Positions 5,866-10,530 of a stretch of 10,530 nucleotides of DNA are shown here, in pieces. Location of the stretch: the NCBI GenBank assembly GCA_902806215.1, contig CADCVT010000350.1:1-10530 (forward strand), read 5' to 3'. A program made the position numbers and the translations under genes. A model generated the notes under the pieces. It was not told where the DNA came from. It saw only the letters and a list, made by a program, of their open reading frames with translations, and made no database searches. Source of the stretch: an uncultured Solirubrobacteraceae bacterium. GTDB lineage: Bacteria; Actinomycetota; Thermoleophilia; Solirubrobacterales; Solirubrobacteraceae. Every line of letters begins with the position of its first letter. The first letter of the stretch is position 1.

Positions 5866-7419
5866 CTACGGATCGACCAGCACGCCGGGGTTGAGGATCC
5901 CGGCTGGATCGAGCTCCCGCTTGGCGGCGCGCAGCGCAGCCGCGAACGGGTCCGGCCGCTGGCGGTCGTACCAGGGCCGGTGGTCTCGACCGACCGCGTG
6001 GTGGTGCGTGATCGTGCCGCCCGCGGCGTTGAGCGCATCGCCTGCCGCGGTCTTGATCTCCGCCCACTGCTCGACCTCCTCCCCGCGCCGGGCGGGCGCG
6101 AGGACCGTGTAGTACGGCGCCGGGCCGTCCGGATAGACGTGGGTGAAGCGGCACGAGACGAGCGCGCGCTCGCCCGCGGCCTCGCGGACCGAGCCGAGGA
6201 CCTGCTCGTGGAAGGAAGGGAACCGATCCCAGGTGATGGCGGTCTCGAACGTCTCGCTCAGGATCCCGATCGCGACGAACGTGTCGCGCAGGTACGGCGC
6301 GCGCAGGAACGCCCCGCGCCATGTCCCGACCACGTCCTCGCGCTCCTCCGCCTCGCCGCCGTGCTCGCGCGCGATCTCGAGCGCGCGGTCCATCCACGGG
6401 CCGACGTCGTGGTCGGCCGACTCGAAGCCGAGCACGAGCACCGCCGCCGAGCCGTCGCCCGTGCCGGTGAAGCCCGCCTCGACCGGGTCGATGAGCCGGC
6501 AGTTGCTCGGGTGCAGGCCCGACTGCGACAGCGCGCGCACCGCCTCGGCCCCGCGCATGAACGAGTCGAAGGTCACGCCGGCCGACCGCTTGAACGTCGG
6601 CCGCGGCCGCACCCGGACCCAGGCCTCCGTGATGACGCCGAGCGTGCCCTCCGAGCCGAGCAGCATCCGGTCGGGCGACGGTCCGGCGCCGCTGCCCGGG
6701 AGCCGCCGCGACTCCCACACGCCCGACGGGGTCACCGCGCGCACCGACTCGACGAGGTCGTCGATGTGCGTCTCGACCGTCGCGAAGTGCCCGCCGGCAC
6801 GGGTCGCGATCCACCCGCCGAGCGTGGAGAGCTCGAACGACTGCGGGAAGTGGCGCAGCGTCATCCCGTGGTCGGAGAGCTGCGCCTCGAGCGCGGGGCC
6901 GAAGACGCCCGCCTGGATCCGCGCCGCGCGCGAGACCTGGTCGACCTCGAGGACGCGATCGAGCGCACCGAGGTCGAGCGAGGCGACCGGCCCGTCGATC
7001 CCGCGCGGCGTCACGCCGCCGACGACGCTCGTGCCGCCGCCGAACGGAACGCACACGACGCCTGCCGACGAGCACCACTCGAGCGCGAGCTCGACCTCGC
7101 GCTCGTCCTGCGGGCGCAGCACCCCGTCGGGCGCGTGCGCGAAGTCCCCGCGGAAGCCGCGCACGACGTCCTGGTACGAGCGGCCCCACGCGTGCGTCGC
7201 GCGCGCGTGCGCAGTCGTGTCCCAGACCGCGGCGAGCGGCCCGGGCGGCGGCGCCACCCGCGGGGCGGGCAGCTCGGGGAGGGGCGCCGGCTCCTCCACG
7301 TCGGTCGAGCCCATGCCGAGCACGTCGACGATCGCGCCCGCCGTCGCGCGGACCTCGTCGGTCGACGGCTGCTCGTCCTCGTAGCCCCAGCCCCAGTGCT
7401 TGCGCCTTCTCGTGGTCAC
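5866..7419 (-). CDS. FAD-linked oxidase, alkyldihydroxyacetonephosphate synthase-like
   Basis: This 517-residue VAO/PCMH-type flavoprotein has no signal peptide. The N-terminus RRRKHWGWGYED (residues 4-15) matches the 'W.GWG' start of AGPS-like enzymes. The FAD-binding domain carries FGGGTSVVGGV (126-136), LSTLGGWIATRAGGHF (198-212) and the strongly conserved LLGSEGTLGVITEAWVRVRP (253-272). The C-terminal cap includes SCRFTHVYPDGPAPYYT (422-438) and ITHHHAVGRDHRPWY (470-484), the HHH motif of AGPS used in catalysis, then LDPAGILNPG (503-512). AGPS swaps an acyl for an alkyl group in ether-lipid synthesis. Bacterial homologues are often only annotated as FAD-binding oxidases, so the reaction is inferred. 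GTG 7419 is chosen because it precedes the conserved tryptophan motif and has a good Shine-Dalgarno (GAGAGG, 8-base spacer). Its start lies 19 bases from the divergent Nudix start. Confidence 0.87.
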   Translation of the reverse strand: MTTRRRKHWGWGYEDEQPSTDEVRATAGAIVDVLGMGSTDVEEPAPLPELPAPRVAPPPGPLAAVWDTTAHARATHAWGRSYQDVVRGFRGDFAHAPDGVLRPQDEREVELALEWCSSAGVVCVPFGGGTSVVGGVTPRGIDGPVASLDLGALDRVLEVDQVSRAARIQAGVFGPALEAQLSDHGMTLRHFPQSFELSTLGGWIATRAGGHFATVETHIDDLVESVRAVTPSGVWESRRLPGSGAGPSPDRMLLGSEGTLGVITEAWVRVRPRPTFKRSAGVTFDSFMRGAEAVRALSQSGLHPSNCRLIDPVEAGFTGTGDGSAAVLVLGFESADHDVGPWMDRALEIAREHGGEAEEREDVVGTWRGAFLRAPYLRDTFVAIGILSETFETAITWDRFPSFHEQVLGSVREAAGERALVSCRFTHVYPDGPAPYYTVLAPARRGEEVEQWAEIKTAAGDALNAAGGTITHHHAVGRDHRPWYDRQRPDPFAAALRAAKRELDPAGILNPGVLVDP

Positions 7420-7424
7420 GTTCG

Positions 7425-7430
7425 TAGCCT
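7425..7430 (+). promoter_or_regulatory. Candidate -10 box for a leaderless Nudix transcript
   Basis: TAGCCT is followed by exactly 8 bases and the ATG at 7439, and no Shine-Dalgarno lies between. TTGCGC at 7400-7405 could be a -35 box but the spacer is long (19). The hexamer overlaps the ribosome binding site of the divergent oxidase gene on the other strand. Confidence 0.42.
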
Positions 7431-7433
7431 CTC
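7428..7433 (-). promoter_or_regulatory. Ribosome binding site of the FAD oxidase gene
   Basis: GAGAGG on the minus strand lies 8 bases before GTG 7419. It decides that start over any later one. It overlaps by three bases the -10 candidate for the opposite-strand Nudix gene. Confidence 0.55.
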
Positions 7434-7438
7434 ATGCG

Positions 7439-8086
7439 ATGGCCGACGCCCCTGCCCTCCTCGCGCGCGGACCCTGGTCGCTCGACCAGGTCGAGGCCGT
7501 CTGGAGCGACACGGCCTACGAGCCGCCCGCCGAGCGCGTCGCCGCGGCCGACGAGGCGATCACCGCGCTGCGCGAGCGCGGGTCGCCGAGCCACGACGGC
7601 GTCGCCGCGCGCATGACGGGCTTCGAGCAGACCGCCGACGGGCTGCGGATCGAGCTCCAGCCGCTGCGCTGGGCGCTGCGGCTCGTGCCGGGCGACGCGT
7701 CGCAGTCGATCGCCGCGCTCTGCGTCATCCGCGACGCCGAGGGCCGCTGGCTCGCCGGCCGCCGCGCGGCGTGGCTGTCGTCGTGGGCCGGGCGCTGGGC
7801 GCTCGGCGCCGGCGGCGCCGTCGACGTCGGCGAGAGCCCGACGCACACGCTGGTCCGCGAGCTCGACGAGGAGTGGTCGGTCACGCCGGAGCGCTGCCGG
7901 GCCGAGGCCCTCGTGCGCCTGCCGCACCAGATGATCATGTTCGTCGGGCAGGCCTGGCTGGCGTCCGGAGCCGAGGTCGTGCGCGACGACGAGCACGACG
8001 CGCACGCCTGGTGGCCGCCCGACCCGGCCGACTGGCCCGCCGAGGCCGACGAGCCGCTGCGGCGCATGGCGCTCCTGCTCAGGTGA
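7439..8086 (+). CDS. Nudix hydrolase
   Basis: This 215-residue cytosolic protein carries a Nudix box at residues 126-148: GAVDVGE, then seven residues, then RELDEEWSV. It fits GX5EX7REUXEEXGU apart from serine in place of the last glycine. The metal-binding glutamates E141, E144 and E145 are present. IAALCVIRDAEGRWLAGRRA (91-110) forms the usual first strands. The family removes nucleoside diphosphates linked to other groups, with Mg2+ or Mn2+. About 85 residues lie before the Nudix fold (LDQVEAVW, then AAADEAITALRERGSPSHDG, then LRIELQPLRWALRL), an N-terminal domain seen in some larger Nudix enzymes. The end is acidic and Trp/Pro-rich. ATG 7439 is preferred to the in-frame TTG at 7400, which would overlap the divergent oxidase gene and lies upstream of the likely transcription start. 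The stop overlaps the next gene (GTGA). The substrate cannot be told from the sequence. Confidence 0.87.
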   Translation: MADAPALLARGPWSLDQVEAVWSDTAYEPPAERVAAADEAITALRERGSPSHDGVAARMTGFEQTADGLRIELQPLRWALRLVPGDASQSIAALCVIRDAEGRWLAGRRAAWLSSWAGRWALGAGGAVDVGESPTHTLVRELDEEWSVTPERCRAEALVRLPHQMIMFVGQAWLASGAEVVRDDEHDAHAWWPPDPADWPAEADEPLRRMALLLR

Positions 8087-8355
8087 CCGCGTTCCGCGCC
8101 CTCAAGTACGGGTCGTTCGCGCACTCGATCGTCTACCTGGCCCTGCTCTTCGCGTCGTTCACCGACCGCGAGACGCTCGCGCTCGGCTGGGGCCACGGCG
8201 TCGGCTGGATCGTCATGAGCATCGCCTGCCTCGCCGCCGTCCCGCGGCGCATCGTGCCCCTGAAGGTCGCCGTGGCGGTCGTCGTCCTCGGCGGCGTCGG
8301 CCCGTTCTTCGGCAGCATCGCCTTCGTGCTCGAGGAGCGCCGCAGTACTCGTTGA
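8083..8355 (+). CDS. Small integral membrane protein, possibly DUF3817-like
   Basis: This 90-residue protein starts with GTG at 8083, overlapping the Nudix stop by four bases (GTGA), so it is probably translated by coupling. Hydrophobic segments lie at about residues 11-25 (FAHSIVYLALLFASF), 40-53 (GWIVMSIACLAAVP) and 60-82 (LKVAVAVVVLGGVGPFFGSI). A conserved-looking GWGHGVGW motif (35-42) precedes the second. It ends in a charged EERRSTR tail. The size, three-helix plan and H-G motif before a helix recall DUF3817 membrane proteins, but I am not certain of that match. Third-position G/C is as high as in neighbouring genes, which supports real coding. No function can be given. Confidence 0.7.
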   Translation: MTAFRALKYGSFAHSIVYLALLFASFTDRETLALGWGHGVGWIVMSIACLAAVPRRIVPLKVAVAVVVLGGVGPFFGSIAFVLEERRSTR

Positions 8356-8361
8356 CGACCT

Positions 8362-8406
8362 TCGTCAGTCTGCGGTAACCGGTTGTGCTGCCGACCGCTC
8401 GTCAGT
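8362..8406 (+). repeat. 8-base direct repeat TCGTCAGT in the RTX gene promoter region
   Basis: TCGTCAGT occurs at 8362-8369 and again at 8399-8406, 37 bases apart start to start. The second copy ends on the first base of the -10 candidate. Such a pair could be paired binding sites, but an 8-base repeat may also be chance. Confidence 0.3.
8377..8384. promoter_or_regulatory. Perfect palindrome AACCGGTT at the -35 region, possible operator
   Basis: AACCGGTT is its own reverse complement and overlaps the proposed -35 TTGTGC (8383-8388). A repressor site here would block the promoter. It is short, so chance is a fair alternative. Confidence 0.28.
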
Positions 8407-8411
8407 AGCGT
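8383..8411 (+). promoter_or_regulatory. Candidate promoter of the RTX gene
   Basis: TTGTGC (8383-8388), a 17-base spacer and TAGCGT (8406-8411) make a plausible sigma-70-type promoter. TAGCGT lies 41 bases before the TTG start. The same hexamer lies at the same distance before the downstream paralogue, which strengthens the -10 more than the -35. Confidence 0.5.
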
Positions 8412-8432
8412 CGCGCGCCCCCACTCCCCTTC

Positions 8433-8439
8433 AAGGAGG
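8433..8439 (+). promoter_or_regulatory. Strong Shine-Dalgarno setting a TTG start
   Basis: AAGGAGG lies 7 bases before TTG 8447. It is the best ribosome binding site in the window and fixes the unusual start codon of the RTX gene. Confidence 0.8.
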
Positions 8440-8446
8440 ATCGAGC

Positions 8447-10144
8447 TTGGCTCTGTCCCTTCGCCGCGCCCTGTGCGCGGCAGTCGTAGCAACGGCCGCC
8501 ACGGCCGCCACAGCCCCGGCCGCGTTCGGCGCGACCTTGGCGAACAGCCCCGGCGGCACGCTCACCTACACCGGCACCGGTGCAGAGAGCGACGTCGAGT
8601 TCATACGGACGGCACCCGGCGAGGTCACGGTGGTCAGGAACACCGCCAACGACAACGATCCGATCGCGGATCCCGCCCCGTGGTGCATGACGACGACGCC
8701 GGGCGACGAGTACGTCTGCACATTCGTCACGCGAGTCGTCGCCAGTGGAGCGGGCGGGGACGACAGCCTCGACGCCAGCGGCCTGACGGACATCCCGGCC
8801 ACGCTCAACGGTGGCGACGGGAACGACAGCCTCGAGGGCGGCGGCGGGGCGGACACCGTCAACGGCGACGCCGGGCGTGACGGTCTCGAGGGGGGCGGCG
8901 GCAACGACACCATGAACGGCGGAGCCGAGTCGGACTTCCTCGACGGCGAAGCAGGCGAGGACGCCGTGAACGGCGGCACAGGCGACGACTTCCTCTTCGG
9001 GGGTGGCGGGAACGACACCCTGAGGGGCGACGGCGGCAACGACCAGATCTTCTCGGACGTCGGCAACGACGACATCGGGGGAGGCGAGGGCTACGACACC
9101 GTGTCGGCACTGGCGGACGCGACGCCGCCGACCGACGTCCTGGTGTCGCTGGATGACGTCGCCAACGACCGGAGCTCCGGCACGGCCGGCGAGGCCGACA
9201 ACGTCCGCGCGGACGTCGAGGCGGTCCAGACGGAGTTCTTCTTCGGGGGCCCGAGCGCGAACGACACCCTCCTCGGCAACGCCGGGGCCAACTCGCTGAC
9301 GTCCGGCTCCGGGAACGACACCCTCGACGGCGGAACCGGCAACGACGTGCTGAACAGCGGTGAGGGCGACGACACGATCCGTGCCCGTGACGGCTTCGCC
9401 GATCTCGTCAACTGCGGCGACGGGAACGACACCGCAGAGGTCGACACGCTCGTCACCGTGAGCGAGTGCGAGACGGTCAACCGCGCCGACGTCGGCAACG
9501 CCAACGACGTGCCGGAGATCCCGGAGGACCGGGCGCCGACGGTGGCGTTCACCTCGCCGGCCTCGGGCGCGCCGCTGGCGACGCGGGCGCCGACCATCCT
9601 GACGGCGACCGCCACGGACGACCGCGGTATCGCCACCGTCCTGTTCCTCGACGACGAGCGGGTCGTGTGCACCGACGCGGTCGCGCCCTACACGTGCGCG
9701 TACAGCGCACGCGGCGAGGACGTGGGGCGCAACACGCTCGCGGTCGTCGCCGTCGACACGGCGCAGCAGACCGCCTCGGCGTTCCGCGCGGTCACCGTCG
9801 ACCGGTTCGCGCCCGCGGGGATCACCGGCGCGGTGACGCCCGCGCGCGACGTCCGGGCGCCGTACCGGTTCCGCACGTCGGGGCGCGTCCGACTGCCGGC
9901 CGGGGTGACCCCGGCGCTCGGCTGCGCCGATGGTCAGGTCTCGATCCAGGTCAAGGCCGGCGCCAGGACGATCAGCACGCGGCGCGTGAACCTGTCGCGC
10001 ACCTGCACCTTCGCCTCGACGGTCACGTTCCGCGACCGGCGCCGGTTCACCCGCGCCGGGCGACTGCGGTTCACGCTGCGGTTCACCGGCAACGAGGTGC
10101 TCACGCGCTCCACGGCCGTCGCGCGCAACGTGCGGACGCGCTGA
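8447..10144 (+). CDS. Secreted RTX-repeat calcium-binding protein with Ig-like and C-terminal beta domains
   Basis: This 565-residue protein starts at TTG 8447, set by a strong Shine-Dalgarno. A Sec signal peptide (MALSLRRALCAAVVATAATA, cleaved near AFGA|TLA, about residue 29) leads to a short domain with a likely disulfide (C80, C91). RTX nonapeptides (GGxGxDxLx) follow at about 121-218 and 267-312, for example GGDGNDSLE, GGGGNDTLR and GGTGNDVLN. They form calcium-bound parallel beta rolls. The repeats end in a Cys-containing closing motif, DLVNCGDGNDTAEVDTLVTV (319-338), followed by SECE, common in actinobacterial RTX proteins. Next comes a bacterial Ig-like domain (about 363-452; TVAFTSPASGAPL, then ATATDDRGIATVLFLDD; C408, C417). 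An Arg-rich beta domain (about 470-565; C493, C520) ends the protein. Secretion by Sec rather than a type I exporter is inferred from the signal peptide. Its role (surface, matrix or adhesion) is not readable. A paralogue follows. Confidence 0.88.
   Translation: MALSLRRALCAAVVATAATAATAPAAFGATLANSPGGTLTYTGTGAESDVEFIRTAPGEVTVVRNTANDNDPIADPAPWCMTTTPGDEYVCTFVTRVVASGAGGDDSLDASGLTDIPATLNGGDGNDSLEGGGGADTVNGDAGRDGLEGGGGNDTMNGGAESDFLDGEAGEDAVNGGTGDDFLFGGGGNDTLRGDGGNDQIFSDVGNDDIGGGEGYDTVSALADATPPTDVLVSLDDVANDRSSGTAGEADNVRADVEAVQTEFFFGGPSANDTLLGNAGANSLTSGSGNDTLDGGTGNDVLNSGEGDDTIRARDGFADLVNCGDGNDTAEVDTLVTVSECETVNRADVGNANDVPEIPEDRAPTVAFTSPASGAPLATRAPTILTATATDDRGIATVLFLDDERVVCTDAVAPYTCAYSARGEDVGRNTLAVVAVDTAQQTASAFRAVTVDRFAPAGITGAVTPARDVRAPYRFRTSGRVRLPAGVTPALGCADGQVSIQVKAGARTISTRRVNLSRTCTFASTVTFRDRRRFTRAGRLRFTLRFTGNEVLTRSTAVARNVRTR
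8807..9100 (+). repeat. Main RTX nonapeptide-coding repeat block
   Basis: Imperfect 27-base units encode roughly ten GGxGxDxLx nonapeptides in tandem. Cores such as GGCAACGAC and GGGAACGAC recur. A shorter second block lies at about 9245-9382. Several units have drifted at the Gly or Asp positions (GYDTVS, ESDFLD), as is usual for edge repeats. Confidence 0.75.
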
Positions 10145-10201
10145 ACCGGGGGCCCGCGAGGACGACGCAAAGGATCTGGCGCACTCGACCACCACCCGAA
10201 G

Positions 10202-10207
10202 TAGCGT
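10202..10207 (+). promoter_or_regulatory. Candidate -10 box of the second RTX-type gene
   Basis: TAGCGT lies 41 bases before TTG 10243, the same hexamer and distance as for the upstream paralogue. No -35 box at a normal spacing is clear. Confidence 0.42.
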
Positions 10208-10227
10208 TCCGGCCTCATTACCCCGCC

Positions 10228-10233
10228 AGGAGG
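10228..10233 (+). promoter_or_regulatory. Shine-Dalgarno setting a TTG start
   Basis: AGGAGG lies 9 bases before TTG 10243 and identifies the start of the partial gene at the right edge. Confidence 0.7.
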
Positions 10234-10242
10234 TCCATCGTC

Positions 10243-10530
10243 TTGTCCCGATCCATACGCCGCGCGCTGCTGCTCGCGGTCTGCTCGGCCGCGCTGCTCG
10301 GCGTCGCGGCTCCCGGTGCGCTCGCAGCGACGCTGACGAACGCGGGTGGCACGCTCACCTACGACGGCACCGACGCGTCCAACGACGTGGACTTCTTCGA
10401 GTCCGGCGCCAACGAGGTCCAGGTCGTCAGCAGCGGCGACCCCATCACGAACACGCCCGAGAACTGCAACGAGGACGTCCCGGACCAGGAGTTCACCTGC
10501 ACCGGCGTCCAGCGGGTCGTGGCCAACGGC
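10243..10530 (+). CDS. Secreted RTX-type protein, paralogue of the preceding gene, partial (runs off right edge)
   Basis: The first 96 residues are in the window. TTG 10243 is set by AGGAGG. A signal peptide (MSRSIRRALLLAVCSAALLG, then VAAPGALA|ATL) is followed by a segment aligned with the upstream protein: ATLTNAGGTLTYDGTDASND here, ATLANSPGGTLTYTGTGAES there. A cysteine pair 11 residues apart (C75, C86) matches C80 and C91 of the neighbour. The window ends at RVVANG, where the neighbour reads RVVASGAGGDDSLDASGL and enters its RTX repeats, so repeats probably follow but are not seen. The paired arrangement with the same start codon, leader length and -10 hexamer indicates tandem duplication. 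Confidence 0.82.
   Translation, partial: MSRSIRRALLLAVCSAALLGVAAPGALAATLTNAGGTLTYDGTDASNDVDFFESGANEVQVVSSGDPITNTPENCNEDVPDQEFTCTGVQRVVANG

Noticed and set aside
7400..7402. TTG as an upstream start of the Nudix gene
   Set aside because: It overlaps the divergent oxidase gene, has no Shine-Dalgarno, and lies upstream of the proposed -10 box. ATG 7439 fits better.
4379..8005. A 1,208-codon open minus-strand frame upstream of and including the epimerase
   Set aside because: Only the part below 5824 has protein-like sequence. Above it the frame runs antisense or out of phase to the oxidase and Nudix genes and is Arg/Ala/Gly-rich, as expected of stop-poor high-GC DNA.
5980..8082. A long plus-strand open frame ahead of the small membrane protein
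   Set aside because: It lies opposite the FAD oxidase and out of frame with the Nudix gene, is low in complexity and Arg-rich. Only the final 90 codons from GTG 8083 look real.
8807..9382. Repeated DNA units, considered as a CRISPR array or satellite
   Set aside because: The units are in-frame 27-base codings of RTX nonapeptides, with no alternating conserved repeat and unique spacer.
10145..10160. GGGGGCCC segment after the RTX stop, considered as a terminator
   Set aside because: The self-complementary core is short, leaves no loop and has no T run.
8402..10195. A 597-codon minus-strand open frame opposite the RTX gene
   Set aside because: Its translation mirrors the repeat DNA (Val/Arg/Ala-rich) with no domain, and the plus-strand gene has a signal peptide, RTX motifs and a strong Shine-Dalgarno.

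Overview
The window looks like chromosomal DNA from a very GC-rich actinobacterium. The near-exclusive use of G or C at third codon positions, the secreted RTX-repeat proteins with arginine-rich beta C-termini, and the mixture of leaderless starts with GTG and TTG starts suggest Thermoleophilia/Solirubrobacterales. That placement is inferred from style, not from a marker gene. I see no rRNA, tRNA, CRISPR, insertion sequence or phage gene.

Layout. (1) At the left edge a minus-strand gene (1-558, incomplete) encodes a sigma-70 region-2-like domain joined directly to a membrane helix. Its frame breaks near 126-129. (2) Divergent from it, on the plus strand, lie an exopolyphosphatase/GppA-type phosphatase (666-2177) and, three bases later, an Imm50-like immunity protein (2181-2663). 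(3) A minus-strand block read from 7419 down to 2645 holds an AGPS-like FAD oxidase, a secreted D-glucuronyl C5-epimerase-family protein, a ketopantoate-reductase-family protein, a 108-residue acidic protein of unknown function, and a secreted-protein gene broken by two apparent frameshifts. The middle genes overlap by a few bases, as in an operon. (4) Divergent from the oxidase, with only 19 bases between start codons, are a Nudix hydrolase and a small membrane protein (7439-8355). (5) At the right end are two tandem paralogous secreted proteins, both starting at TTG after a strong Shine-Dalgarno. The first is a complete RTX/Ig-like protein; the second is cut by the window edge.

How the genes might work together. 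The oxidase/epimerase/reductase block could modify a cell-surface lipid or uronic-acid polysaccharide, but the substrates cannot be read from sequence. The RTX pair are probably calcium-binding surface or extracellular proteins. Ppx and the Nudix enzyme are housekeeping phosphate or nucleotide hydrolases.

The most useful non-gene signal is a repeated start-site geometry. The hexamer TANCCT (TAACCT, TATCCT, TAGCCT), then exactly 8 bases, then the start codon, occurs at three genes that lack a Shine-Dalgarno. This is what leaderless transcripts would look like. The RTX pair instead share TAGCGT exactly 41 bases before a TTG start, followed by a strong Shine-Dalgarno. The apparent frameshifts in two minus-strand genes could be real decay or base-calling indels, and this should be settled before either protein is interpreted.
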